Below, piece after piece: positions 1 through 8,058 of a stretch of 34,720 bases of DNA. Each line of letters starts with the position of its first letter. Within the stretch, counting starts at the first letter, position 1. A program made the translations under genes and the position numbers. The DNA comes from Campylobacteraceae bacterium (GTDB lineage Bacteria > Campylobacterota > Campylobacteria > Campylobacterales > Sulfurovaceae). A model generated the notes under the pieces. The model searched no databases, was not told the DNA's origin, and saw only the letters and a list, made by a program, of their open reading frames with translations. The stretch is taken from NCBI GenBank assembly GCA_026983875.1, contig JALSTG010000175.1:1-34720 (forward strand), read 5' to 3'.

Positions 1-1
1 G

Positions 2-526
2 CTCAAAGGCCCCGTTCCCGGGACGCCGACGATCCTTTTTATAGAAAACGGAGAAGAGAAGGCCCGGCACGTAGGTTATTTGGCTCCCAAGGCATTTTAC
101 CGGGCTCTAGGGGCATTCAAGCTGGGTAAAGAGAGCGAAGCTTACGACGTAGCCTTCAAAAAGTCGACCGATGCCCGCTTTTGCAAAAAATATGAAAAAT
201 TCAAAAAAGTCGGTGACGGGGTCTTCGTCGATCGTATCTCGGGCGAAGCCCTCTTCGATACCCGGGACCGTTTCAACTCCCACTCCGGGTGGCTTAGCTT
301 TTTTCGTCCGCTGCCGGGCACGGTGACGGAGCGCCCCGACAACTCTTTCGGGATGCATCGTACCGAGGTTTTGGCCCAAAAGAGCGGTGCGCATCTAGGC
401 CACGTCTTCAAGGACGGTCCTGGCGGCCGAAATCGCTACTGTATCAATGCGTCGGTTTTGGACTTCGTCCCCCGGGCCGAGTGGAAGAAAAGGATGAGGG
501 CCTCCGCCGGACCCAACGGGAAATAA
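2..526 (+). CDS. msrB: Thioredoxin-like/MsrB methionine sulfoxide reductase, 5'-truncated
   Basis: The gene is open from the first bases of the window, so the N-terminus is missing. The first visible residues (GTPTILFIENGEE...GYL) look like the second half of a thioredoxin fold. From about position 180 the protein has an MsrB domain: SGEALF, SHSGWLSF, EVLAQKSGAHLGHVF and the catalytic-cysteine motif RYCINAS. MsrB reduces methionine-R-sulfoxide in oxidised proteins. The CxxC pairs that bind structural zinc in many MsrB proteins are absent (SGEALF where CGxxLF is common). A thioredoxin-like part fused to MsrB would supply its own reductant, as in PilB-type proteins. The fusion is inferred, because the CxxC of the thioredoxin part would lie upstream of the window. 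Confidence 0.8.
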   Translation, partial: LKGPVPGTPTILFIENGEEKARHVGYLAPKAFYRALGAFKLGKESEAYDVAFKKSTDARFCKKYEKFKKVGDGVFVDRISGEALFDTRDRFNSHSGWLSFFRPLPGTVTERPDNSFGMHRTEVLAQKSGAHLGHVFKDGPGGRNRYCINASVLDFVPRAEWKKRMRASAGPNGK

Positions 527-596
527 GGGAGGTGGATCCGAAGTTGTCGTCATCCCCGTCAACTTTTGAGCTCAGTAATTCCTAAAAAAACTTCGA

Positions 597-602
597 TATA
601 AT
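597..602 (+). promoter_or_regulatory. Predicted -10 box upstream of rpmE
   Basis: A perfect TATAAT lies in a short AT-rich patch inside GC-rich DNA, about 165 bases before rpmE. No good -35 hexamer is visible at 16-18 bases, which is common for Campylobacterota sigma-70 promoters. The start of transcription would fall near 609. Confidence 0.5.
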
Positions 603-765
603 ACCGCTCTGAATTTTCCCCGGGATCTCCGGGAGAGTTGTCTCGCGAATCGCGTTGCAGCGCCCCCTGCCGCCGGCAGCGGAAGGGTCTTCCTCCTATC
701 GATGAGCGAAGATCGGAATGGGTTGGTTGCCCATCGACAAAAACTACACTGAAAAGGTCAGCAAG
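603..765 (+). promoter_or_regulatory. Hairpin-rich 5' leader of rpmE
   Basis: This gene-free stretch (527-765 overall) holds four consecutive short inverted repeats between the TATAAT and rpmE: CCCGG/CCGGG (619-633), CGCG-AAT-CGCG (644-654), CTGCC-GCC-GGCAG (667-679) and GGAAG-GGT-CTTCC (681-693). No convincing coding sequence was seen; a 17-codon ATG frame at 703 ends before rpmE. Ribosomal protein leaders, including those of L31 in other phyla, often bind the protein and autoregulate. That role is inferred here. Confidence 0.4.
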
Positions 766-966
766 ATGAAAAAAGGAATCCATCCCGAATATATGGAGTG
801 TAAAGTTACCTGTGCCTGCGGCAACGAGTTTGTCGTTCGCTCCAACAAGCCCGAACTCTCCATCGACATCTGCAACGAGTGTCACCCCTTCTTCACCGGT
901 TCTGAGAAGATCGTGGATGCCGCCGGACGCGTCGAAAAGTTCAAAAACAAGTACAAGCTCTCCTAA
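766..966 (+). CDS. rpmE: 50S ribosomal protein L31
   Basis: A 66-residue protein starting [19 protein letters not shown] and containing [12 protein letters not shown], a full-length match to bacterial L31. Cysteines in CAC and CNEC make it the zinc-binding (C+) form. L31 is part of the 50S subunit and its central bridge. The reading frame continues upstream to an ATG at 718, but the family always starts at MKKxIHP, so 766 is preferred; an AAGG lies shortly before it. rsmI starts 33 bases downstream and is probably cotranscribed. Confidence 0.95.
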   Translation: MKKGIHPEYMECKVTCACGNEFVVRSNKPELSIDICNECHPFFTGSEKIVDAAGRVEKFKNKYKLS

Positions 967-999
967 CTCCTCCCGGCCCTGCATCCGCGGGGCGAACCT

Positions 1000-1821
1000 A
1001 TGCTTACTTTTATCCCCACCCCTCTGGGAAATCTTCAAGACATTACCTGGCGTGCCGTCGAGACGATCCGACACTGCAGCCTCTTTCTCTGCGAGGATAC
1101 CCGAGTCACCCGGCGGCTTTTTACATTGCTTCACGAGCGAGGAATTCTCTCGGATTTTCCCGAGGGGGAGTTTCTCTCCTTCAACGAACATAACGGAGCG
1201 AAGCGGCTCGAAGAGATTGGCGGAAGAGTGGCTCGGGAATCGGTAGCCTATCTTAGCGATGCAGGGATGCCGGCGATCTCCGATCCGGGGCAGCTCCTAG
1301 TCGCTTACTGTCAAGAGAAAGCGATCGACTACGATGTACTGCCGGGTCCCAGCGCCGTGACGACGGCCTATGCCGCCAGCGGTTTTGCGAGCGGGCATTT
1401 TCTTTTTTACGGTTTTCTTCCCCACAAAGGACGTCAGAGGCGCGAAGCACTCGATCGGCTTTTAGCCCAGCCCTGGGAGACGGTCCTTTACGAAGCCCCT
1501 CATCGCCTGGAGAAACTCCTGGAGGAGATTGTCGCCAGGGATCCCGAACGAGAGATTTTTGCCGCCAAAGAGCTGAGCAAACAGCATCAACGTTACTATC
1601 GTGAGCCCGCCGCCGGACTGCTAGCGCGTCTAAGGGAGGAAAAAGCCTTCCGTGGGGAATGGGTCGTCATCCTGGGCGCCGGAGCGGGGGAAGGCTCCGG
1701 ACTGAGCGTTGAAGATGTTCTTGCCGAGGAGCTTCCGCCCAAAGCCAAAGCCAAACTGCTTGCCCGATTGACGGGTGAGAGCGTTAAAAGCTGCTACGAA
1801 CGATTGATCAAGCAGTCGTAG
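1000..1821 (+). CDS. rsmI: 16S rRNA (cytidine1402-2'-O)-methyltransferase RsmI
   Basis: 273 residues starting MLTFIPTPLGNLQDIT, followed by the family motifs CEDTRVTRRLF, LSDAGMPAISDPGQLLV, PGPSAVTTAYAASG and FYGFLPHKGRQRRE. RsmI uses S-adenosylmethionine to 2'-O-methylate C1402 in the ribosomal P-site region of 16S rRNA. The tetrapyrrole-methylase fold is complete and the length is normal. It follows rpmE closely and precedes another rRNA methyltransferase, so this is a translation-related block. Confidence 0.96.
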   Translation: MLTFIPTPLGNLQDITWRAVETIRHCSLFLCEDTRVTRRLFTLLHERGILSDFPEGEFLSFNEHNGAKRLEEIGGRVARESVAYLSDAGMPAISDPGQLLVAYCQEKAIDYDVLPGPSAVTTAYAASGFASGHFLFYGFLPHKGRQRREALDRLLAQPWETVLYEAPHRLEKLLEEIVARDPEREIFAAKELSKQHQRYYREPAAGLLARLREEKAFRGEWVVILGAGAGEGSGLSVEDVLAEELPPKAKAKLLARLTGESVKSCYERLIKQS

Positions 1822-1870
1822 ATTCAGGGGGTATGTCGTGGGTCGAAGAGCTCGGGGCTGTTAGGAAAAA

Positions 1871-2572
1871 ATGGTAAAATCCCCTATGATTGTTTACGGA
1901 AAGCAGGTGGTCCTGCACGCACTTCGGCATCATCCCGACGAGATTGAAAAGATCTACATTGCCAAAAAAGGGGTACTGCCTCAAGATCTTTTCGAAGCCT
2001 ACGGCGATCGGATCAAATTTATCGAAAACCGCTGGGCCCAGCAGCTCAGCAAGGGGGGAAATCACCAGGGCCTTCTGGCGGAGATGCGGGAACCCGAGCC
2101 TGCGGCGCTGGCGGAGATCAAGTCGGGTGATTTTGTCCTGGTGCTCGATACGCTCACGGATGCGGGCAACATCGGGGCCATCGTCCGAAGCGCCTATGCG
2201 TTGGGGGTCGACGGGATCGTCGCCTGCGGGGTCGGTCAACTCAACGCCGCAGCGATCATGCGAACCAGTGCCGGAGCGCTGATGGAGATGCCCTTTCGGG
2301 TGGAACGCAATATCCTTGATGTGCTGCACGAGCTTTCTCAGGCGGGACATATCCTCTACGGGGCTTCGATGGAGGGAGAAACGATTGAGGAGAAAATTTT
2401 TGCCCGTCGCCGGACCCTGGTAATGGGCAGCGAGGAGAAAGGGATCTCAAAAAAAGCCAAATCGAAACTGGACGAAACGATTGCGATTCGGATGAAACGG
2501 GAATTCGATTCCCTCAATGTCAGCGCCGCCGCGGCGATCTTAATCCACAGGATGAGTTATGCAATTCAATGA
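1871..2572 (+). CDS. rlmB: TrmH-family 23S rRNA (guanosine-2'-O)-methyltransferase
   Basis: 233 residues of the SPOUT (TrmH) class. An N-terminal RNA-binding part begins MIVYGKQVVLHALRHHP. The knotted catalytic domain has DAGNIGAIVRSAYALG, LVMGSEEKGIS and IRMKREFDSLNVSAAAAILIHRM. By family it 2'-O-methylates G2251 of 23S rRNA. The start is uncertain: ATG 1871 has an AGGA just upstream, but ATG 1886 gives the usual N-terminus. A TAAAAT at 1875-1880 preceded by TGG could be a promoter giving a nearly leaderless message from 1886. The end overlaps the next gene by 14 bases. Confidence 0.9.
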   Translation: MVKSPMIVYGKQVVLHALRHHPDEIEKIYIAKKGVLPQDLFEAYGDRIKFIENRWAQQLSKGGNHQGLLAEMREPEPAALAEIKSGDFVLVLDTLTDAGNIGAIVRSAYALGVDGIVACGVGQLNAAAIMRTSAGALMEMPFRVERNILDVLHELSQAGHILYGASMEGETIEEKIFARRRTLVMGSEEKGISKKAKSKLDETIAIRMKREFDSLNVSAAAAILIHRMSYAIQ

Positions 2573-3845
2573 ACTGAATGAGATTATCGAAGAAAACACT
2601 CTCCCGACTATCAGTAAAAAGACGCGGATATCGGTCCAGAACCTTGAAGCACTTCTGAAGCGGGACTGGGGGCGGCTCAAAAAAGTCCAGGCCCTGGGCT
2701 TCCTCTCGATCCTGGAGCGGGAATACCATCTCGATCTAAGCGACATGCGTGCCGAATGCCGTGCTTATTATGAGACGCACAGGGAGGAAGAGGCTCGGGG
2801 GCCGGTGATTACTCCCACGCCCGAGCCGCAGCGCCGCGGACCGTCCAAAGGGTTGCTATCCCTGATCGTTCTGCTGATCGTCTTAGGCGCTTCGGTGTTC
2901 CTGTACTCTCCGGTGGATCAGGGGATAGAAGAGAACAAGACAACCGTCGGCTCGGAGCGCACAAAAGGTTTTTTTGATTCGGTGTTGACGACGGCCAAGG
3001 GCTGGTTTGGCAGCGGTGAAGAGTCCCCGGAAACCATGCCGGAGCCCTCGACAGAGGAGCCGCCGGCAGTCCAGGGCGCCTGGGCCCGGAAACCGGAGCC
3101 CGCCGGTACCAATGCCAGCACGACGGCAAAGACAAATACGGCGAAGATAGAGAACTCTCACGTTGTAGAATCACAAGAGACAAACGGTAGTAACAGTTCC
3201 AAGGCACCGGTAGAGGAGAAAGAAGAAGCGCAGATTATCACACAGGTGAAAAAAGAAGAGGTCAAAGCCGAGGAGATGCGGAAGGAAGCTGCTGCCGAAG
3301 AAAATCTCAGCGGCGAAGGCAAGGGGGGAATCTCCGAGATCTCCAAAATGATCCTGGCGGCGACGGCGGGTACCCAGGCCTCAGACGAGGAGAAACCCCT
3401 GGAGCCGCAGAGTCCTTCGATGCCCGGGGAGAAGAAAGAAGCCAATAGCACTCAGAGCGCCAAGCTTGCAACTTCGCAGAAGGATCAGCCCCAACCAACG
3501 CAGAGTGAAGCTCCAAAGCAGAGTCGCGAAGCGGCGGTGCCGACCGAAGAGGGGGTGATTTCCGGCCTGGTGATCATGCATCCTCGCTCCAAGATCTGGG
3601 TCGGCTATACCAATTTGCGCACCATGAAGCGCACGACCAAGGTCACGGCCGATGACCTCTCCTTCGATACGACGGGGGGTGACTATATCCTGGCGGTTGG
3701 CCATGGGCTCATTGATTTCAAGACCCGAAAGGGTGAAATGAAACTCAACGACGGAAAACGGCACTTCTTCATGATCGCCAAAGGCGAGGTGCGAGAGATC
3801 TCCCACGAGGAGTTTCAGAGACTCAACAAAAGCAAGGTATGGTAA
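2559..3845 (+). CDS. RodZ-like single-pass membrane protein, function unknown
   Basis: 428 residues in three parts. Residues 1-75 are charged and helical (PTISKKTRISVQNLEALLKRDW resembles a degenerate Cro/RodZ helix-turn-helix). One transmembrane helix lies at about 98-116 (GLLSLIVLLIVLGASVFLY). A low-complexity linker rich in Glu, Lys, Ser and Pro covers about 120-325. A compact C-terminal domain (about 328-428) contains HPRSKIWVGYTNLRT and GDYILAVGHGLIDF. The order cytoplasmic helix-turn-helix, membrane helix, Pro-rich linker, periplasmic beta domain is that of the cytoskeletal protein RodZ. The sequence match is weak, so this is a layout-based suggestion. It is translationally coupled to rlmB and sits 3 bases before alaC. 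Confidence 0.75.
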   Translation: MQFNELNEIIEENTLPTISKKTRISVQNLEALLKRDWGRLKKVQALGFLSILEREYHLDLSDMRAECRAYYETHREEEARGPVITPTPEPQRRGPSKGLLSLIVLLIVLGASVFLYSPVDQGIEENKTTVGSERTKGFFDSVLTTAKGWFGSGEESPETMPEPSTEEPPAVQGAWARKPEPAGTNASTTAKTNTAKIENSHVVESQETNGSNSSKAPVEEKEEAQIITQVKKEEVKAEEMRKEAAAEENLSGEGKGGISEISKMILAATAGTQASDEEKPLEPQSPSMPGEKKEANSTQSAKLATSQKDQPQPTQSEAPKQSREAAVPTEEGVISGLVIMHPRSKIWVGYTNLRTMKRTTKVTADDLSFDTTGGDYILAVGHGLIDFKTRKGEMKLNDGKRHFFMIAKGEVREISHEEFQRLNKSKVW

Positions 3846-3848
3846 ACG

Positions 3849-5090
3849 ATGTTCGACGAAATCCAATTTGACAAGATCAACCGGCTTCCCAAGTATGTCT
3901 TTGCGGTGGTCAATGAGCTGAAGATGGCTGAGCGCCGTGCCGGCGCCGATGTGATCGATTTTAGTATGGGCAATCCTGACGGACCGGCCTTTGAGCCGGT
4001 GATCGAGAAGCTGGTCGAAACTGCACGCAAGCCCCACACCCACGGATACAGTGCCTCCAAGGGAATCTACAAACTGCGCCTGGCGATCACCAACTGGTAT
4101 CTGCGCAAGTACGACGTGGTTTTGGACCCCGAGACCGAAGCAGTGGCGACCATGGGGAGCAAGGAGGGCTATGTCCACCTGGTTCAGGCGATCACCAATC
4201 CCGGAGATGTGGCGATCGTCCCCGACCCGACCTATCCGATTCACTCCTACGCTTTCGTCCTTGCAGGGGGCAATGTCGAGAAGATGAAACTAACCTTCGA
4301 CGAGAGCAGCTTCAAAGTGGACGAAGAGCGTTTCTTCACCGATTTGGAACACGCCCTGAAAAACTCGGTCCCCAAACCCAAGTATCTGGTGGTCAATTTC
4401 CCCCACAATCCGACCACGGCGACGGTGGGGCTAGAGTTCTACGAAAAGCTCGTGGAGATCGCCCGAAGAGAGCGCTTCTATATCATCAGCGATATCGCCT
4501 ATGCCGATATCACCTTCGACGGATACAAGACCCCCTCGATCCTACAGGTCGAAGGGGCCAAAGATGTGGCGGTCGAGAGCTTCACCCTCTCCAAAAGCTA
4601 CAATATGGCCGGCTGGCGGGTGGGATTCATCGTCGGAAATCCGAAGCTTGTCGGAGCGCTGCAAAAGATCAAATCCTGGCTCGACTACGGGATGTTTACC
4701 CCGATTCAGGTCGCCGCCACGGTGGCCCTGGACGAGTACGAGCATCTGGTCGAAGAGGTGGTCATCCCCAAGTACCAAAAGCGTCGCGACGTCCTCGTCG
4801 AAGCCTTCGGCAAAGCCGGTTGGGAAGTCGGACGTCCCGAGGCGAGCATGTTCGTCTGGGCGAAGATTCCCGAAATCGCCCGGGAGATGGGATCCTTGGA
4901 GTTCTCCAAAGAGCTCTTGCTTAAAGCTCATGTGGCCGTGAGTCCCGGGATTGGATTCGGAGAGTACGGCGACGAGTATGTGCGTATCGCGCTGATCGAA
5001 AACGAAAAGCGGATCCGTCAGGCGGCCAAAAACATCAAACGCTATCTTCAGGAATTGAAAAAAGAGAAGAGGACAAACAACGATGGTTAA
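3849..5090 (+). CDS. alaC: AlaC-like PLP-dependent aminotransferase
   Basis: 413 residues of the class I/II aminotransferase fold. DRLPxYVF-like N-terminus, DFSMGNPDGP, THGYSASKGIYKLR, GSKEGYVHL, NFPHNPTT and the PLP-lysine motif FTLSKSYNMAGWRVGF are all present and follow E. coli AlaC (glutamate-pyruvate transaminase) closely. It probably interconverts alanine/glutamate or a related amino-acid pair using pyridoxal phosphate in the cytoplasm. Relatives in this phylum are often labelled LL-diaminopimelate or aspartate aminotransferase, so substrate is not certain. The stop overlaps the hom start by 8 bases, the same neighbour pair found in Campylobacter. Confidence 0.88.
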   Translation: MFDEIQFDKINRLPKYVFAVVNELKMAERRAGADVIDFSMGNPDGPAFEPVIEKLVETARKPHTHGYSASKGIYKLRLAITNWYLRKYDVVLDPETEAVATMGSKEGYVHLVQAITNPGDVAIVPDPTYPIHSYAFVLAGGNVEKMKLTFDESSFKVDEERFFTDLEHALKNSVPKPKYLVVNFPHNPTTATVGLEFYEKLVEIARRERFYIISDIAYADITFDGYKTPSILQVEGAKDVAVESFTLSKSYNMAGWRVGFIVGNPKLVGALQKIKSWLDYGMFTPIQVAATVALDEYEHLVEEVVIPKYQKRRDVLVEAFGKAGWEVGRPEASMFVWAKIPEIAREMGSLEFSKELLLKAHVAVSPGIGFGEYGDEYVRIALIENEKRIRQAAKNIKRYLQELKKEKRTNNDG

Positions 5091-6345
5091 AGTAGGAATC
5101 CTCGGTGTCGGTACCGTCGGTGCCAGCGTGGCCAAGATTTTGCTGGAAAATGCCGATATCATCGAAGCTAGAGCCGGAAAAAAGATCGTCCCGGTTCTGG
5201 GGGCGGTGAAAGATCTGAGCAAAGATCGGGGAGTGCCGATCCCTCTGACCGACGATCCCGTCGAAGTGATCGAGAGTGCCGACGTGGATATCGTCGTCGA
5301 ACTCATGGGGGGCGTCGAAGAGCCCTACGCGCTGGTCAAAAAGGCTCTGGAAGCAGGCAAGCCAGTCGTAACGGCCAACAAGGCGCTACTGGCCTATCAC
5401 CGCTACGAGCTTCAGGAGATTGCGGGAAATACGCCGCTTTTCTACGAGGCGAGCGTCGCGGGGGGAATCCCCATAATCGGGGCGCTGCGCAACGGCCTGA
5501 GCGCCAACCATATCGAGTCGATCAAGGGGATCATGAACGGGACCTGCAACTATATGCTGACCAAAATGATCCAGGAGGGCGCCGATTACGACGAAGTGCT
5601 CAAGGAAGCGCAGGAACTGGGCTATGCCGAAGCCGATCCCACCTTCGACGTGGGGGGATTCGATGCGGCTCACAAGCTGCTGATTCTAGGCTCCATCGCC
5701 TACGGGATCGACGCCAAGCCTGAGGATATCGTCATCGAAGGGATCGAAGAGATCAGCCAGACCGACGTGGAGTTCGCCCGGGAATTCGGCTACGAAATCA
5801 AGCTGCTGGGCATCGCCAAAAAGGTAGAAACAGGTGTAGAGATGCGGGTGCATGCGACGATGATCCCGGCTTCGAGTATGATCGCCAAGGTCGACGGCGT
5901 GATGAATGCCGTCAGCGTGGTCGGAGATCGGGTCGGCGAGACGATGTTCTACGGCCCCGGAGCCGGCGGAGACGCCACGGCCAGTGCCGTGATCGCCGAC
6001 ATCGTGGAGATCGTCCGGGGCAATACCGGACCGATGCTGGGATATAAAAAGGGGCTCGAGAGCGGTTTGCGGCTGCTTGCTCCCGATGAGATCGAGACTC
6101 AGTACTATCTCAAGCTCAAAGTCCTCGACCGTCCCGGGGTCCTCTCCGCCGTCAGCCGGGTCCTGGGGGAGCACAGTATCTCCATCGAGTCCCTGCTGCA
6201 AAAGCCCTCACGTTTGGCCGACCGGGTGCGGCTGCTCTTGACGACTCACCGATGTAGTGAGCGTGAAATGCGTCAAGCTCTTCAGGCTCTTAAGGCTTTG
6301 GATGCGGTGGACGAGTCGATCACGATGATCCGGATCGAGAAGTAG
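5083..6345 (+). CDS. hom: Homoserine dehydrogenase
   Basis: 420 residues: N-terminal NAD(P)-binding motif GILGVGTVGASV, ANKALLAYH, the substrate region SVAGGIPIIGALRNGL and GIMNGTCNYMLTKM, DPTFDVGGFDAAHKLLIL, and a C-terminal ACT domain from about residue 345 (YYLKLKVLDRPGVLSAVS). It reduces aspartate semialdehyde to homoserine for threonine and methionine synthesis. The ACT domain suggests feedback control by an amino acid, normally threonine. It overlaps alaC by 8 bases and is complete. Confidence 0.97.
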   Translation: MVKVGILGVGTVGASVAKILLENADIIEARAGKKIVPVLGAVKDLSKDRGVPIPLTDDPVEVIESADVDIVVELMGGVEEPYALVKKALEAGKPVVTANKALLAYHRYELQEIAGNTPLFYEASVAGGIPIIGALRNGLSANHIESIKGIMNGTCNYMLTKMIQEGADYDEVLKEAQELGYAEADPTFDVGGFDAAHKLLILGSIAYGIDAKPEDIVIEGIEEISQTDVEFAREFGYEIKLLGIAKKVETGVEMRVHATMIPASSMIAKVDGVMNAVSVVGDRVGETMFYGPGAGGDATASAVIADIVEIVRGNTGPMLGYKKGLESGLRLLAPDEIETQYYLKLKVLDRPGVLSAVSRVLGEHSISIESLLQKPSRLADRVRLLLTTHRCSEREMRQALQALKALDAVDESITMIRIEK

Positions 6346-6396
6346 CCCTCAAAACATTGCGTTTCGGAGTCGATACCCTAGTAAAGGAGGCAGACG

Positions 6397-6903
6397 ATGG
6401 CCAAATCCAAAGAACACTACTTCGACATCAGCGCCAAACTCGATATGATGGAGATGAAAAACGCCATCGAACAGGCGAAAAAGGAGGTGGCGACCCGTTT
6501 CGATTTCAAGGGAGTCGTCACGGAGATCAACCTTAACGAGAAGGCCAAAACCCTGTCGCTTTCGAGTTCATCGGAGTCCAAGATCGACGCGCTCAAGGAT
6601 ATTCTACTTTCGAAGATGATCAAACGGGGCCTCTCTCCCAAATCCCTCGACGAGGTGAAAAGAGAGGGAATCAGCGGCGGGAACGTCAAAGTGATTTATC
6701 GGATCGTCGACAGCATCGACAAAGAGGAGGCCAAAAAGATCGTCAAAGCGATCAAAGACTCCAAGCTCAAGGTCACCCCAGCCATTCAGGGAGAGGAAAT
6801 CCGGGTCAGCGGTAAGAAGATCGACGATCTTCAGGCGGTCATCGCCCTGGTGCGCAAAATGGAAGATCTCAAAGCACCGCTAGTCTTCGGCAACTTCAAG
6901 TAG
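6397..6903 (+). CDS. YajQ-family nucleotide-binding protein
   Basis: 168 residues with the YajQ hallmarks HYFDISAKLDMMEMKNAIEQA, RFDFKG near the start and GEEIRVSGKKIDDLQAVIALV near the end. Two alternating ferredoxin-like halves are expected. YajQ proteins bind RNA/nucleotides, and a Xanthomonas member binds cyclic di-GMP; the role in this organism is not known. An AAAGGAGG six bases before the ATG is one of the strongest ribosome-binding sites in the window. modA follows after only 13 bases. Confidence 0.93.
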   Translation: MAKSKEHYFDISAKLDMMEMKNAIEQAKKEVATRFDFKGVVTEINLNEKAKTLSLSSSSESKIDALKDILLSKMIKRGLSPKSLDEVKREGISGGNVKVIYRIVDSIDKEEAKKIVKAIKDSKLKVTPAIQGEEIRVSGKKIDDLQAVIALVRKMEDLKAPLVFGNFK

Positions 6904-6916
6904 GCGAGGATTCGGA

Positions 6917-7663
6917 ATGCTTCGTCTTTTGATGTTCCTGGGGCTTGCGGCGGCGCTTTTGCGCGCGGGGAGCGTCACCGTGGCGGCGGCGGCCAACGTG
7001 GGAGACGCCCTTAAGGATCTAGCCCGGGACTTTGAGCGAACGCATCCCGAGACGAAGATTAGGGTTATCGTCGGTAGCAGTGGCAAACTGACGGCCCAGA
7101 TCCGCCACGGCGCACCCTACCAGATCTTCCTCTCGGCGGATATGGACTACCCCCGGGCGCTTCGCCGCACTGGGGAGGCGGCGACTGAGCCTCGGGTCTA
7201 CGCCCGGGGGCTTCTGGCGCTCTTTAGCGCTCAGAAGCGTGATCTGAGGAAGGGACTTGCACTCCTGGAAGATCCGCAGATCCGCCGCATTGCCGTAGCC
7301 AATCCCCGCACCGCCCCCTACGGCCGCGCGGCCGCCCAAGCCCTCAAAAATGCGGGGCTTTGGGAAGCGCTTCGGCCCCGTTTCGTCTATGGTGAGAGCG
7401 TCTCTCAGACCGCCGCCTACGCCTTGAACGCTGCCGATGCGGGTCTGATTGCCCTCTCGACGCTTCATAGTTCTCGATTTGCACCTTTCAAAAAAGGGGA
7501 ACACTGGATCGTCGTGGATCCCAAACTCTACCGCCCCATCGATCAGGGTGCGATTCTCCTAAAAGTCGGGGCCGACAATCCTGAAGCCCGGGTCTTCTAT
7601 CGGTACATTTTCAGCCCCGGGGCAGGGGAGATCCTGCGCCGTTACGGATACCGGGTGCCATGA
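6917..7663 (+). CDS. modA: Molybdate ABC transporter, substrate-binding protein ModA
   Basis: 248 residues. A hydrophobic signal peptide (LLMFLGLAAALLRAG) is followed by VTVAAAANVGDALKDLARDFE, GSSGKLTAQIRHGAPYQIFLSADMDYP and ANPRTAPYGRAAAQAL, the ligand-site segments of bacterial ModA. It captures molybdate (or tungstate) in the periplasm and delivers it to ModBC. Its stop overlaps the next start as ATGA. It is of the ordinary bacterial ModA type, unlike the archaeal-type WtpA encoded further on. Confidence 0.95.
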   Translation: MLRLLMFLGLAAALLRAGSVTVAAAANVGDALKDLARDFERTHPETKIRVIVGSSGKLTAQIRHGAPYQIFLSADMDYPRALRRTGEAATEPRVYARGLLALFSAQKRDLRKGLALLEDPQIRRIAVANPRTAPYGRAAAQALKNAGLWEALRPRFVYGESVSQTAAYALNAADAGLIALSTLHSSRFAPFKKGEHWIVVDPKLYRPIDQGAILLKVGADNPEARVFYRYIFSPGAGEILRRYGYRVP

Positions 7664-8058
7664 ATCTCTTTCCGGCGCGTCTTGAAGCGATCCAGGTTCA
7701 CGAGGGAGTCAGCCTCCTGGAGTTTGAGGCCTCGGGCACGGAGCTGACGATGGTCGGTCTGGAGCCTCCTCGGGGTCTTCAAAGAGGTGACGAAGTCTTG
7801 CTGGGGGTCAAAGCGACTCATCTGATTCTCTCACGGACTCCGGCAAAAGAGACGAGTCTGCTCAACTGCCTACCCGTGCGTTGTGTGAAGATCGTCTCCG
7901 GAGAGATCCTCGCCTCGGTGATTCTCGCATGGCAGGAGAGAGAGCTGGAGGCGATTCTTGCGAAGCCGGCTTTGCAGAGGCTTTCATTACGGGAAGGCGA
8001 AGAGATCTTCGCCCTATTTCAGGCGGCGGAACTCTCAGTAATCGAGGGGCGTTCATGA
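7660..8058 (+). CDS. TOBE-domain (Mop-like) oxyanion-binding protein
   Basis: 132 residues placed between modA and modB with ATGA overlaps at both ends. GDEVLLGVKATHLILSR followed by LLNCLPVRCVKIVSGEILASVIL is a TOBE/Mop pattern, the small beta-barrel that binds molybdate in ModC, ModE and Mop proteins. Here it stands alone, so it may store molybdate or act as a sensor for ModBC. The family call rests on the pattern and the context; no enzymatic role is apparent. Confidence 0.75.
   Translation: MNLFPARLEAIQVHEGVSLLEFEASGTELTMVGLEPPRGLQRGDEVLLGVKATHLILSRTPAKETSLLNCLPVRCVKIVSGEILASVILAWQERELEAILAKPALQRLSLREGEEIFALFQAAELSVIEGRS

Noticed and set aside
559-1191. 210-codon open frame on the minus strand
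   Set aside because: It lies opposite rpmE and rsmI, has no recognisable domain and no plausible ribosome-binding site; both plus-strand genes are certain.
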